A DNA stretch of 50,156 bases. Origin: Winogradskyella sp. Its GTDB lineage: Bacteria > Bacteroidota > Bacteroidia > Flavobacteriales > Flavobacteriaceae. The translations under genes were made by a program, and so were the position numbers. The stretch lies in assembly GCF_025210595.1 (NCBI RefSeq), contig NZ_JAOARH010000013.1, positions 1 to 50,156 on the forward strand, given 5' to 3'. Under the pieces are notes generated by a model that saw only the letters and a list, made by a program, of their open reading frames with translations, made no database searches and had not been told where the DNA came from. This document shows positions 8,251 through 17,534 of the stretch, piece after piece (positions within the stretch are counted from its first letter, which is position 1; each line of letters starts with the position of its first letter).

Positions 8251-11200
8251 TTTTCACAATTTTTTGTTTACTATCAATTAATCGAATTTTTAAGAAAAGT
8301 GTTAATTCGCTAGGTGTAATAGCATCAATATTAAACCTGTTAGAGTTGATGGACTTGCCCGAGAAAAGCGTTCTTCCTAAAATGTCGTAAACTTCAATAG
8401 ATTCAATAATTTCATGGTTAGATTTTACTACAATTTTATTATTATCTTCAAAAACCTGAATTCCATTTAATGAATCAATATCTTCAATACTTAGAGTAGT
8501 GTTTGTGTATCTCAATATGAATCGATCATTAATAAGGCCTAATTCACTTGTAAATGTATAAGGTGCATTTTTGAGATTATGAATTAATCCTGTTAGTAAA
8601 TCTTCAATAAAAATATCTTGATTAGAGTTATTAAATAACCCTTGTAATGTATTTATTGCAATGGTTTGTGTACCAGATTCTGTAATATTTACTCCAATAG
8701 GAACTAAATCTGCATCATTAAAAGGTAATTGACGTCCTTGAATAAGGTATGTTTCTTCATTTATTAAAGAATAAAGATTTAGCCCATTACCAGTTGTTGT
8801 AGATGCATCAAACATTCTGTCTTCATCATTAGTAGCTCCATCAATATAGGCTACTAAAGTTGTGTTGGTTTCACCTGAAGGAGTAATAAAATCTAGCCAT
8901 ATTCTATTAGCAGAAGAAGTGTTGGTGTTAGATGTATTACTATTTCTGAAAAACTGATTATTGGCATAGGCACTACTTCTCATTGAGTTATCAAAAGTTA
9001 TGGTTTCATTAGTAGTTGCTGTGTCAGTCATTAAAACAAAAAAGCCCTGACCAGATCCTATATTTCCATTAAATCCAGAAGGTGTTGAGACACCACTAGA
9101 GTTGTATGCAATGTAATCAGCAACATTATAATTATAGGCATAATCTTCATAGAATGGATCTGTGTTTAAAGTGCCAATGTCAGTACCATGAGTCCATAAA
9201 TAAACACTGCCAGAAATATTACTGTTATTAATGTGGGTTAAAAAGTCAATAGCATTAATAGCCGAAGGGTAAGGATTGCCTACTAGGTTCCAGTTGTCAT
9301 CATCACTTGTTACTTGTAAATTATCTCCGCCTGGATTTGGTTGGTAGAAATAATTAGCACCTGTGTAACCACCTCTTTCTATGGGTTGTGTTATTAACCC
9401 ATTGTTTGGCGATCCTGTAAAAGTAGCTGTGTAATTTGTAGGAGTAGCTGGATGTCCTGTAGGACCTTTTACAATGTAGCCTTTACCAATATCCATAGTG
9501 CCTGTATTGTGCGCTTGCCATTCTCCAAAAACCATATTTCCAGGAGGGCCAATACCTTGAAATAAAGTTGGTATCCATTCATATTTATACCCGTTTGGTG
9601 TTAGAGGTGAAACGTTTTCAATATTAAAACTTGTAGTAGGAGAAGACCAATATACATAATCGTTTGCTCTAATGTTGGTGTTTCTGTCCATGGTAAAGGT
9701 ACCATTAACAGTGTTGGCTATATTATCAACTTGAATTAAACTAGAACTATCTTCCATGTTATATGTGCCACCAGCTTGAACATCTATAAAGTTAACTATA
9801 GTTAGAGTTGAGTTTGGTTGTTGGGTTAATGTAGCTCCATTTTCTATGGTTAGGTTAAGGCCATCACCATCATTTGCTGCGTATATTACTGGATCGTTTC
9901 CGGTATTAGGAATAACTACACAATCGGCTGGAGTAGGAATTGCATCATCAGACCAATTAAGTGGATCCATCCAGTTGTCATTAGGTTGAGAACCGTCCCA
10001 AATTTTCGCTCCACTAGATGTAACAATAACATCATCTGTAATAACTAACGTGCTAGCATTACATAGGTTGTATGTGACTTGAGCAGTATATGTTGTCGTT
10101 GATGCAGGATTAATGGATATTGTAGTTTGTCCATCGTATGAAGCGTCTAATGTTCCATTAACAAGCCATTGAATGTTGGCTATAGAGCTGCCGCCAGAAG
10201 GAGTAAATCTCCATGCTTCATCCGTTGTTGACCAATTGTCATCTAAGCCATTTCTACATGGTGGAACTACAGCGGCTGTTGCTCCAGGGTTTTGTATACC
10301 GACAATTGCATTGCCTCCATTCCAAGGGCCACCACCATCAATTACTTTTTCTTCAATATGGACTTCAATAATATTTGTGTTTTCATACATAACAATCATT
10401 GAGGTGTGAAGTAATGAGTTATTGGAGAACATTGGTATATCTTCCCAAAGAATAACTAAGGCATTACATCCATTAACCATGGTTGAGCCATAGCTTATTG
10501 TGCCACCTTCACTCGGATCTATATCGTGGTAAACACCATAGATAGCATTTTCAAACAAAGCTCCCGTTGTGCTTGGGAGGTTGTTGCTGAATGAGTATCC
10601 AGATCCATTACCAGATAGGCTAGCATCAAAAGAAATTGCTCCATTAGCACCAATAACAAAATTGGTGACTGTATTGCCATAAAAACAAAAATCAAAAGGG
10701 ATAGAGTAAGAAGCGTTAGACCATGTGTCATCTAATGAAAGAGGTACTGTGTTTGTGGCAGCAGCGGCAAAAGTGTTAAACACAGTTTGGTCATAAGTAA
10801 TTAAATCTACGTTATAATCTGAAGTATCTCCAAGATCTGTGTAAGTAGCTGTTAAATCAACAGGACTTGATCCTGATCCACACGAACTAACTGTAGCGGA
10901 ATCTGGTGAAATATCTACTATTGGGCAAGCCAATGTTGTTATTGGAGTGGGTAAAACGCATGGTTGATCTGTGCCTATACAAACATCAAATGTTGTTGCG
11001 TCTGATGCGCTGCTAAACCAGCCGTAAACTCTTACATAATATAAATTGCCAACAGTTAGACCAGTTAAGTTTAAAGTATTAGGGTCACTGTCGTCAACAA
11101 AAGTGAGTGCGCCACATCCTGAAGAGCCATTATAGACGCCAATTCCCATGTCTGTACTGCCATTAATTAAAACAACATTAAGTAAGGAAACTACATGAGC

Positions 11201-11821
11201 TGTTTCTGTTGCTGTAAAACTAAACCACACATCATTGTTAGGGGTTCCGGTAACATCATCTGCTTGAGATGATGCTGTTGCACCTAGGGTGGTTCCTGCT
11301 GTAGTCACTCCGCAATTTAAATCAGGGTTTACGGTAAGCGTAATGGCATCTGCACATTCATCATTACTTAAAGGTGGAGGAGGATCTGCGATTAGTGTAA
11401 CGGTAATATCTCCAGTTTCGTTAAAGGAAGGAGTAGTTGCACAATTATATTCATTAACTTGAATACGATAATCTCCATCAGCAGGAGGTATAAAGTCTAT
11501 TGAAGCAGCTGTTCCTGTACATGCTGGTCCGTTGTCATCATTGTAAGCAACAACTCCGCCAGCTATATTTCTAATAGTCATTTGTGTGTCAACACCAGCG
11601 CCACAATTTGAAATTCTATATGTAGCATTGGCAATCATATTATTTACTCTAAAATTGTTTCTTCCGGCATTGTTTAGAGGAGGGTTGCAGTAAATAGAAT
11701 TTCCTATAATTGTTGGTGCTGGTGTTGTGCATGCGTTAGTTGGGAAGTTAGCACATTGTGCAATAACATTAGTTGTAAATAATAATAAAACAATTATTGG
11801 AGCTAGTAAAGTTTTCGTCAT
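8240..11821 (-). CDS. Large T9SS-exported surface protein (type A sorting domain)
   Basis: This is a 1193-residue secreted, probably surface-attached protein. A signal peptide (1-21, ending NVIAQ) is followed by two beta-sandwich modules resembling bacterial pre-peptidase domains (~22-145 and ~152-285, the second opening NDECADAITL). A Cys-containing region and Ig-like segment (~288-600) come next. An extracellular region with multiple NxN/GD loops (~610-1070) follows, including a GYIVKGPTG segment common to flavobacterial gliding/adhesion proteins. The end (~1110-1193) is a T9SS type A sorting domain with IESIEVYDILGRTLFSGK. It uses the variant opening IQVFEDNNKIVVKS instead of the common YPNP motif. 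No enzyme motif was seen, so an adhesin or structural role is plausible but unproven. It appears to be a single-gene transcript. Confidence 0.85.
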   Translation of the reverse strand: MTKTLLAPIIVLLLFTTNVIAQCANFPTNACTTPAPTIIGNSIYCNPPLNNAGRNNFRVNNMIANATYRISNCGAGVDTQMTIRNIAGGVVAYNDDNGPACTGTAASIDFIPPADGDYRIQVNEYNCATTPSFNETGDITVTLIADPPPPLSNDECADAITLTVNPDLNCGVTTAGTTLGATASSQADDVTGTPNNDVWFSFTATETAHVVSLLNVVLINGSTDMGIGVYNGSSGCGALTFVDDSDPNTLNLTGLTVGNLYYVRVYGWFSSASDATTFDVCIGTDQPCVLPTPITTLACPIVDISPDSATVSSCGSGSSPVDLTATYTDLGDTSDYNVDLITYDQTVFNTFAAAATNTVPLSLDDTWSNASYSIPFDFCFYGNTVTNFVIGANGAISFDASLSGNGSGYSFSNNLPSTTGALFENAIYGVYHDIDPSEGGTISYGSTMVNGCNALVILWEDIPMFSNNSLLHTSMIVMYENTNIIEVHIEEKVIDGGGPWNGGNAIVGIQNPGATAAVVPPCRNGLDDNWSTTDEAWRFTPSGGSSIANIQWLVNGTLDASYDGQTTISINPASTTTYTAQVTYNLCNASTLVITDDVIVTSSGAKIWDGSQPNDNWMDPLNWSDDAIPTPADCVVIPNTGNDPVIYAANDGDGLNLTIENGATLTQQPNSTLTIVNFIDVQAGGTYNMEDSSSLIQVDNIANTVNGTFTMDRNTNIRANDYVYWSSPTTSFNIENVSPLTPNGYKYEWIPTLFQGIGPPGNMVFGEWQAHNTGTMDIGKGYIVKGPTGHPATPTNYTATFTGSPNNGLITQPIERGGYTGANYFYQPNPGGDNLQVTSDDDNWNLVGNPYPSAINAIDFLTHINNSNISGSVYLWTHGTDIGTLNTDPFYEDYAYNYNVADYIAYNSSGVSTPSGFNGNIGSGQGFFVLMTDTATTNETITFDNSMRSSAYANNQFFRNSNTSNTNTSSANRIWLDFITPSGETNTTLVAYIDGATNDEDRMFDASTTTGNGLNLYSLINEETYLIQGRQLPFNDADLVPIGVNITESGTQTIAINTLQGLFNNSNQDIFIEDLLTGLIHNLKNAPYTFTSELGLINDRFILRYTNTTLSIEDIDSLNGIQVFEDNNKIVVKSNHEIIESIEVYDILGRTLFSGKSINSNRFNIDAITPSELTLFLKIRLIDSKQKIVKIIF

Positions 11822-11948
11822 AATCTATATTTTTGACAAGCAACAATAACGTATGAGTTATGTGTTGGTCTAGGTAAGATAAATAATAGATTATGTAGGG
11901 AATACAATCTAAATGTATAAAAATTAATATTAATTTAATGTTATTTTA

Positions 11949-12845
11949 ATGGATTTGTTAAAAAAAATAGATTCAAGTAATATTTTTCTTGGTGATCAGG
12001 TGTTTATGAAGTCAGAATATCTGATACATCCTTTTATTTCGGGTAATAAATACAGGAAACTTAAATACAATGTTTTAGAAGCAAAAAAGAATAAACAAAC
12101 AAAGTTGCTAACTTTTGGCGGAGCTTACTCTAATCATATTGCAGCAACAGCTTATGCAGGAGAAGCTTTTGGTTTTAAAACTATTGGAATTATTAGAGGT
12201 GATGAGTTAAAAGGGGAAATCGCTACTAATCCAACTTTAAAATTTGCAAATTCTTGTGGAATGCGTTTTAAGTTTATTTCTAGAGAAGATTATAGAAAAA
12301 AAACAGAATTAGATTTTATAGATAAATTGAGGTCTGAGTTTGGCGATTTTTATTTAATTCCAGAGGGAGGAACTAATTCTTTGGCTGTTAAAGGTTGTGA
12401 AGAAATACTAACTAAAAATGACCAAGATTTTGATTTTATTTGTTGTTGTGTTGGTACAGGTGGCACGATTTCTGGATTAATAAATGCATCTGCATCTCAT
12501 CAGAAAATTTTAGGTTTTCCGGCATTGAAAGGTGATTTTTTACGTGAAGATATTCGTAAATTCGCAACTAATAATAATTGGGATTTAATAACGGATTATC
12601 ATTTTGGTGGTTATGGAAAAATAAAGCCAGAATTAATTACGTTTATTAATAAGTTTAAAAAAGAACATAATATTCCTTTAGACCCTGTTTATACAGGTAA
12701 AATGATGTATGGTGTGTTTGATTTATTAGATAAAGGATGTTTTTCTGAAAATTCAAAAATACTAGTAATACATACTGGTGGTTTGCAAGGAATTTCAGGA
12801 ATGAACATTAAATTAAAACAAAAAGGGTTACCTATAATAGAATGA
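11949..12845 (+). CDS. PLP enzyme of the D-cysteine desulfhydrase / ACC deaminase family
   Basis: This 298-residue fold-type II PLP enzyme resembles D-cysteine desulfhydrase and 1-aminocyclopropane-1-carboxylate deaminase. SGNKYRKLKY at 31-40 carries the PLP-binding Lys34. FGGAYSNHIAATA near 96 is the cofactor/substrate loop, and CVGTGGTISGL near 176 is the phosphate-binding glycine loop. The ending HTGGLQG also matches the family. It is somewhat shorter than the ~330-residue proteobacterial enzymes. Homologues release pyruvate and ammonia from D-cysteine or from ACC, and the two activities cannot be separated by eye. It starts an operon: its stop overlaps the next ATG as ATGA. D-amino acid handling next to a cell-wall hydrolase is suggestive but may be coincidental. 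Confidence 0.88.
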   Translation: MDLLKKIDSSNIFLGDQVFMKSEYLIHPFISGNKYRKLKYNVLEAKKNKQTKLLTFGGAYSNHIAATAYAGEAFGFKTIGIIRGDELKGEIATNPTLKFANSCGMRFKFISREDYRKKTELDFIDKLRSEFGDFYLIPEGGTNSLAVKGCEEILTKNDQDFDFICCCVGTGGTISGLINASASHQKILGFPALKGDFLREDIRKFATNNNWDLITDYHFGGYGKIKPELITFINKFKKEHNIPLDPVYTGKMMYGVFDLLDKGCFSENSKILVIHTGGLQGISGMNIKLKQKGLPIIE

Positions 12846-13645
12846 AATTAAAGCTAAAATATATTGTATTAATTCTGTCTGTGCTTGCTTTCGGTTGCGG
12901 ACCTAAAAAAGGTATTGTAACTAAAGAGAAGAAGCAAAAAAGTAAAACGGAAACTGTTGAAATCTCAGAAACTAAAACAAAAGATACAAAGGTTGAAGAA
13001 ACGGTTGAAATAAGGCCGCCTTCATCTACAGATATGTATATTGAAACGTATGCAGAAATTGCCAAAGATGAAATGCGGAAATCTAAAATACCAGCAAGTA
13101 TTACCTTAGCTCAAGGTATTTTAGAGTCAGGATCTGGTAAGGGAAGGCTTGCTGTAAAAGCTAATAATCACTTTGGAATTAAATGCCATGGCTGGAAAGG
13201 AGCAAAAATTTATCATGATGATGATCGTTCTCAAGAATGTTTTAGAAAGTACAACGAAGCAAGAACGTCATATGAAGATCATTCTAAATTTTTAACTGGT
13301 CGTGGTCGTTATGCAGGTTTGTTTAAATTAAAGCCAGATGATTATAAAGGCTGGGCAAGAGGATTGAAAAAAGCAGGATATGCTACTGATAAAAAGTATC
13401 CGCAAAAACTTATTAGTTTAATAGAACGATATAGGTTGTATGAGTATGATAATGAAGTTCTAGGTAATGAAAATGTTAAAGTTGTGCGTGTTAATAGTGG
13501 AGTTGTACGACATATTATTGAAAAAGGGGATACGCTTTATTCTTTAGCAAAACGTTACAATACTACTGTAAAAGCTATAAAAGATTTAAATAATCTAAGT
13601 TCTAATAACCTGGCTTTAGGTCAGGAAATAATGATTCCTAATTAA
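12842..13645 (+). CDS. Glucosaminidase-LysM lipoprotein
   Basis: This is a 267-residue peptidoglycan hydrolase. It has a lipoprotein signal with lipobox LAFGC (Cys19) and a charged, Lys/Glu/Thr-rich linker (20-60). A glucosaminidase domain (FlgJ/GH73-like, ~64-205) includes TLAQGILESGSGKG with the catalytic Glu95, plus NNHFGIKC. A C-terminal LysM domain (~222-267) includes EKGDTLYSLAKRYNTTVKAI. It would cleave the N-acetylglucosamine bond in murein while tethered to a membrane. The ATG overlaps the previous gene's stop by four bases (ATGA), and hemL begins three bases after its stop, so the three genes form one tight operon. Similar lipoproteins are widespread in Flavobacteriaceae; the grouping with hemL is best treated as positional. 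The domain calls are strong. Confidence 0.92.
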   Translation: MKLKLKYIVLILSVLAFGCGPKKGIVTKEKKQKSKTETVEISETKTKDTKVEETVEIRPPSSTDMYIETYAEIAKDEMRKSKIPASITLAQGILESGSGKGRLAVKANNHFGIKCHGWKGAKIYHDDDRSQECFRKYNEARTSYEDHSKFLTGRGRYAGLFKLKPDDYKGWARGLKKAGYATDKKYPQKLISLIERYRLYEYDNEVLGNENVKVVRVNSGVVRHIIEKGDTLYSLAKRYNTTVKAIKDLNNLSSNNLALGQEIMIPN

Positions 13646-13648
13646 TTT

Positions 13649-14935
13649 ATGTTATATCAAAGAAGTAGTGCTTTGTTTAAAGAGGCACAACAAGTAATAC
13701 CAGGTGGTGTAAACTCTCCTGTAAGAGCATTTAAAGCTGTAGGTGGTACACCTATTTTTGCAAAATCAGCTAAAGGAGCTTATGTCTATGACGAGGATGG
13801 AAACCGATTTATTGATTATATTAATTCTTGGGGACCTATGTTGTTAGGTCATGCATTTCCGCCTGTTGTAGATGCAGTTATAGAAAAAACCAAAGAAGGG
13901 ACTTCTTTTGGAATGCCAACAGCCTTAGAAACTGAAATTGCGGAATTAGCAGTGTCTATGGTTCCTAATATTGATAAGATTCGTTTTGTTAATTCTGGTA
14001 CAGAAGCTTGTATGAGTGCAATACGTTTGGCTCGTGGTTATACCAAAAAAGATAAGATTATAAAATTTGCTGGTTGCTATCATGGGCATAGCGATTCTTT
14101 TTTAATTGCTGCCGGAAGTGGTGCTGTAACTTTTGGGACTCCAAATAGTCCTGGTGTAACACAAGGAACCGCAAAGGATACTTTGTTAGCAAGATACAAT
14201 GATCTAGAAAATGTAAAAGAATTAGTTGAGGCTAACTCTAGTGAAATAGCAGCGATAATTATTGAGCCAGTTGCAGGTAATATGGGTTGTATTCCGCCTA
14301 TTGAAGGGTTTTTAGAAGGGTTGAAAGCAATTTGTGATGCTAATAACATGCTTTTGATTTTTGATGAAGTAATGACTGGTTTTAGATTGGCTAAAGGTGG
14401 TGTGCAAGAATTAAAAAGTATTGATGCTGATATTGTTTGTTTTGGAAAGGTTGTAGGTGGTGGATTGCCAGTTGGAGCATTTGCATCGAGAAACGAAATA
14501 ATGAATCATTTAGCTCCTTTAGGGCCAGTTTACCAAGCAGGAACATTAAGTGGTAATCCATTAGCAATGGCGGCTGGTTTATCTATGCTCAGAGCTATTA
14601 ATAATGATAGTGGTTTAATGAGTAGGTTAGAAGAGAAGACGAAATACCTACATAATGGTATTGCTCTTGCGCTGAGTAAGAATAACATAACACATTCTAT
14701 TAATAGAGTAGGTTCTATGATTTCAGTTCATTTTTCTGAAGATCCAGTTGTTGATTTTGAAAGTGCAGCAAAAGGGAATAATGATACATTTAAGAAATTC
14801 TTTCACGGATTGTTAGATAAAGGTATTTATATCGCGCCTAGTGCATTTGAAACATGGTTTATAACAGATGCGTTAACTTACGAAGATTTAAATGAAACCA
14901 TTGCAGCAATAGAGGAAGTTGCCAAAACATTATAA
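13649..14935 (+). CDS. hemL: Glutamate-1-semialdehyde 2,1-aminomutase
   Basis: Glutamate-1-semialdehyde aminomutase (428 residues) makes 5-aminolevulinate from glutamate-1-semialdehyde. It is the second committed step of the C5 route to haem and works in the cytoplasm with PLP. Signatures are [13 protein letters not shown] at 17-29, [27 protein letters not shown] and [15 protein letters not shown] with the PLP Lys267. Length equals the family norm. It is third in the operon and is followed at once by a strong hairpin terminator. hemA is not present here. This is a certain identification. Confidence 0.98.
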   Translation: MLYQRSSALFKEAQQVIPGGVNSPVRAFKAVGGTPIFAKSAKGAYVYDEDGNRFIDYINSWGPMLLGHAFPPVVDAVIEKTKEGTSFGMPTALETEIAELAVSMVPNIDKIRFVNSGTEACMSAIRLARGYTKKDKIIKFAGCYHGHSDSFLIAAGSGAVTFGTPNSPGVTQGTAKDTLLARYNDLENVKELVEANSSEIAAIIIEPVAGNMGCIPPIEGFLEGLKAICDANNMLLIFDEVMTGFRLAKGGVQELKSIDADIVCFGKVVGGGLPVGAFASRNEIMNHLAPLGPVYQAGTLSGNPLAMAAGLSMLRAINNDSGLMSRLEEKTKYLHNGIALALSKNNITHSINRVGSMISVHFSEDPVVDFESAAKGNNDTFKKFFHGLLDKGIYIAPSAFETWFITDALTYEDLNETIAAIEEVAKTL

Positions 14936-14940
14936 ATAAA

Positions 14941-14971
14941 AAAAGCTTCGCGTTTAGCGAAGCTTTTTTTT
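14941..14971. terminator. Bidirectional terminator between hemL and small exported protein
   Basis: AAAAGCTTCGC (14941-14951), a five-base loop GTTTA and GCGAAGCTTTT (14957-14967) give an 11-bp stem followed by T on the plus strand and preceded by an A-run that is a T-run on the minus strand. It can end both the hemL operon and the converging gene at 14991. Confidence 0.9.
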
Positions 14972-14990
14972 GTGATTTAATTTTTATCGA

Positions 14991-15329
14991 CTATTCTTCA
15001 AGTGATTTATATTTAGAGAATTGTTCGTCAGTTAAAATCTCTTTCATTTTATTCTCAAGTCTCGTTTTATTTTTTTCTATTTCAGCTGGTAAAGTATTTT
15101 CGTTTCTAGATAAACTAAGCTCAGTGTTAAGATATAATTTAAAAGCTTCGTAAACTTCATCCTTTTGGTTGTTATAAAGTTTTAAGCTTCTTCCTAAAGT
15201 TTCAGTTTTTTCTAATGCTTTACCATTAATTTCTAATTTGTCTTCTAATTTGTTGCTTTGAGCGGTAAGCGTTTGGTTGCCAATGAACATTGCAAAAACA
15301 AATAATGCAAGCGTAATTATCTTCTTCAT
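14991..15329 (-). CDS. Small exported helical protein (Spy/CpxP-like layout)
   Basis: This 112-residue protein has a signal peptide (1-24, cleavage near LTAQ|S) and an almost entirely alpha-helical, highly charged mature part. The region YNNQKDEVYEAFKLYLN (~60) and the closing KEILTDEQFSKYKSL resemble the paired 'LTxxQ' helices of Spy/CpxP-type periplasmic chaperones and sensors. The match is only in layout, and no family is assigned with certainty. The neighbour at 15410-15823 has the same plan (signal peptide, QQKRVYDIYIDHFENE, then EVLTTEQYTSYI). The two genes are therefore probably diverged tandem paralogues, 80 bases apart. A periplasmic stress or folding role is inference. Confidence 0.7.
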   Translation of the reverse strand: MKKIITLALFVFAMFIGNQTLTAQSNKLEDKLEINGKALEKTETLGRSLKLYNNQKDEVYEAFKLYLNTELSLSRNENTLPAEIEKNKTRLENKMKEILTDEQFSKYKSLEE

Positions 15330-15409
15330 GTTGGATTGTTTAATTATTTAGGTTACTAAAATAATAATTTTATTTAAACTCTGTAAAGGTTTTCTGTTAT
15401 ATGGAATAT

Positions 15410-15823
15410 TTAATTCTTTAATTGTAGCTTTTTCTTGTTTTGTTTTTTACTGAAAGGTTCTTTGTTAATGTAACTTGTGTATTGTTCTGTGGTTAAAACT
15501 TCTTTAAGCTTAGTATTTAAAGCTGTTGTTTTAGCACTTTTTAGTTTGGCTGTTTTTTCTTTACTGCTTTTATCTTTTAAAGTGATTAGCTTTTTTGTTT
15601 TTAGTTCATTCTCAAAATGATCTATATAGATGTCGTAAACTCTTTTTTGTTGTTCATATGAAAGCTCTAGTTGTTTGGTGAGTTTTTGAGTTTCTTTATT
15701 GGCTAAAGCTTCAGCGTTATTATTTTTTATTGACAACTGCTGTTCTTTTTTAGGTTGCGTTTTTTCTTGTGCGTTAATGTTAAATACTAAAAACGATAAA
15801 ATGATTAAAAGTAATTGTTTCAT
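15410..15823 (-). CDS. Small exported Lys-rich helical protein, paralogue of downstream neighbour
   Basis: This 137-residue protein has a signal peptide (1-18, ending NINAQ) and a very Lys/Gln/Glu-rich helical mature chain. The segment ELSYEQQKRVYDIYIDHFENEL (~53-74) and the later EVLTTEQYTSYINKEPF align by eye with YNNQKDEVYEAF and EILTDEQFSKYKS of the gene at 14991-15329. The C-terminus (KKQNKKKLQLKN) is strongly basic. No enzyme motif is present. The layout recalls Spy/CpxP-type LTxxQ proteins. The gene lies between its paralogue and a TPR-like cytoplasmic protein on the same strand, with modest gaps (80 and 63 bases) and no clear terminator, so cotranscription is possible. Confidence 0.68.
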   Translation of the reverse strand: MKQLLLIILSFLVFNINAQEKTQPKKEQQLSIKNNNAEALANKETQKLTKQLELSYEQQKRVYDIYIDHFENELKTKKLITLKDKSSKEKTAKLKSAKTTALNTKLKEVLTTEQYTSYINKEPFSKKQNKKKLQLKN

Positions 15824-15886
15824 TGTTTCTGAATGATTAATTTGAAATCTAAAAATAATGATTTTTATGTTGCATCTGTATAATAT

Positions 15887-17383
15887 TTAGGATTTTATGA
15901 GTTTAAGCGTGGTGTGGTAAAGGTTGTTTTTCTCTGTTTTGTTTTTAAGCCAAGCATAAAAACTTATGACAAAAATGTCTTCTTTTTGAATAGAAGTTTC
16001 CTCAAAAGTTGTTCTTAATTGTAACGAGAAACCATTGTTTTTAATAAGATTAGGATTGTAATATATGCGTTCTACATAGCTTATAAATGTAAGTATTCTC
16101 GATTGATTAATTTGTTTAAGGTAAGAGGTGTATTTGCGTTTAAAGCTTTTTAATCTTGAGTAAAATAAATCGTCATCTTCTAATTCAATATAGAGTAAGA
16201 TTTCGGCTAAGTTTTTTTTAATTACCCAATCTATTCCAGCTTTTTCAATGTAGTATTTGTCTGTGTGGTAAAATTTAGAGAGTATGTGTTTGGCTTTAGT
16301 AAAATCTTCTTTTTGAAAATAAAACATTAAAAGTGATAAGTGTAAATCCAAAAAAGATTCAATATCGTTATGTTTATTGTTAATTAGATTTTCTGCCAGC
16401 TGAATAGCTTTGTTTTGTTGGTTGTTGTAGTTGTAATTTAAAGCTTCAACTAAGGTTTTCTTTAAAATGAATTGTTTGTAATAAGTGCTTTTTTTCAATT
16501 GCATTAGCCCTTCCATTTCATTAATATATTTCAGTGATTTTTTAAATTTTTTGTTTCTGAAAAGCGTATTTGCAATAATGTAAACAATATGAATTTGATA
16601 AAACAGCTGTTTGTTTGTGTCTTTCTTTTCCTTTAGAATTTTATAGCTTTTTAATACAAAATTTTCAATTTCAAAATACCTGTTAGTAACCAATGCAGAA
16701 ATATTTACAATGGCTAAAATCTGATATAAAGACTTAAAGGAAAGGGATTCGTTAAGTTCAATGTCGTAGTCTTTTAGGATGGTTTTAAGTTCACTTTCAA
16801 AATTGATGGCTTTGCTTTGGTGATTAATGGAGTTTAAAACGGATTTTAATTTGGCGTAGACCATATTTAGCTGGTCTTCTAGCAGATGTTTTTTACGATT
16901 TTCGTTTTGTTTAATAATGAGTTTTTCTAGATTTATTTTCGGATAATTAGGAGCGTACTGAATTTTGGTGTGGTATATTTCATTAAGAATAGGGTAGAGT
17001 AAATGCTCATCGGCTAAGCGTTCTGCTTTGTCTAATATTTTGTAAGCAATGTCATAGTTTTTTTGAAGTAGATAAGTTCTGGAGGCTAGAATATATTTTA
17101 TAATCTGCATGTCAATAGAATTTTCATCCTGAAGATTTTTGTTAGCAGTAAAGTCTATCAAAGAATTAAATAATCGTTTTCTTAATGCATGGTATGCATT
17201 GCTGTTATCAACGTTATATAGTTTTTGGCAAATTGCTTTTGGGTCTAAATCGACTTTTGTCATCAACTTGAATAGTTGAATGTTCTTAGCGTCTTTTCGT
17301 TTGTTTTTTTGTTGTAGATACATAACGAATTTTTGCTGATCTTCTAAACTAAAAGTTTCTATAATTGATTTTAGCGCTATCAT
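15887..17383 (-). CDS. Unknown TPR-like helical repeat protein
   Basis: This is a 498-residue protein with no signal peptide or membrane helix. It is rich in Lys, Asn, Ile and Leu and predicted by eye to be all-helical. Repeating pairs of amphipathic helices from ~100 to ~430 (for example LLQKNYDIAYKILDKAERLA and FRNKKFKKSLKYINEMEGL) look like degenerate TPR units. The N-terminus (SIIETFSLEDQQKFVMYLQQ) resembles a short DNA- or protein-binding helical bundle. Nothing points to catalysis. Similar proteins of ~500 residues seem common in Flavobacteriia, without known function. It has a divergent neighbour (YiaA-like), and the shared intergenic region holds a palindrome and a 9-base direct repeat. 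I do not recognise a role. Confidence 0.8.
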   Translation of the reverse strand: MIALKSIIETFSLEDQQKFVMYLQQKNKRKDAKNIQLFKLMTKVDLDPKAICQKLYNVDNSNAYHALRKRLFNSLIDFTANKNLQDENSIDMQIIKYILASRTYLLQKNYDIAYKILDKAERLADEHLLYPILNEIYHTKIQYAPNYPKINLEKLIIKQNENRKKHLLEDQLNMVYAKLKSVLNSINHQSKAINFESELKTILKDYDIELNESLSFKSLYQILAIVNISALVTNRYFEIENFVLKSYKILKEKKDTNKQLFYQIHIVYIIANTLFRNKKFKKSLKYINEMEGLMQLKKSTYYKQFILKKTLVEALNYNYNNQQNKAIQLAENLINNKHNDIESFLDLHLSLLMFYFQKEDFTKAKHILSKFYHTDKYYIEKAGIDWVIKKNLAEILLYIELEDDDLFYSRLKSFKRKYTSYLKQINQSRILTFISYVERIYYNPNLIKNNGFSLQLRTTFEETSIQKEDIFVISFYAWLKNKTEKNNLYHTTLKLIKS

Positions 17384-17386
17384 TTA

Positions 17387-17460
17387 ATCGTCATTATATT
17401 TTATTAAAATATAATAAAAATGATTGTTTTATGATTATAGATATAAAATATATCGTCATT
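17387..17460. repeat. Palindrome and ATCGTCATT direct repeats in divergent promoter region
   Basis: TTATATTTT (17394-17402), ATT and AAAATATAA (17406-17414) form a 9-bp-arm inverted repeat. ATCGTCATT occurs twice in the same orientation (17387-17395 and 17452-17460), 65 bases apart. They lie between the start codons of the TPR-like gene and the YiaA-like gene. They could be regulator sites, though AT-rich palindromes also occur by chance. Confidence 0.4.
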
Positions 17461-17534
17461 TTTTTAAATAATTTGATTTTTATGTAAATGCCTTTTGTTT
17501 CAAATTTGTCCTGTAATCATTAAAACAAAATATT

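Noticed and set aside
10173-10409. Plus-strand open frame inside the large T9SS protein
   Set aside because: It is a reverse-frame shadow; the minus-strand frame has a signal peptide and sorting domain and continues uninterrupted.
8240-11821. A type IX secretion machinery locus
   Set aside because: Only cargo with sorting domains is present (this protein and the S8 protease); no Gld, Spr or Por component was found.
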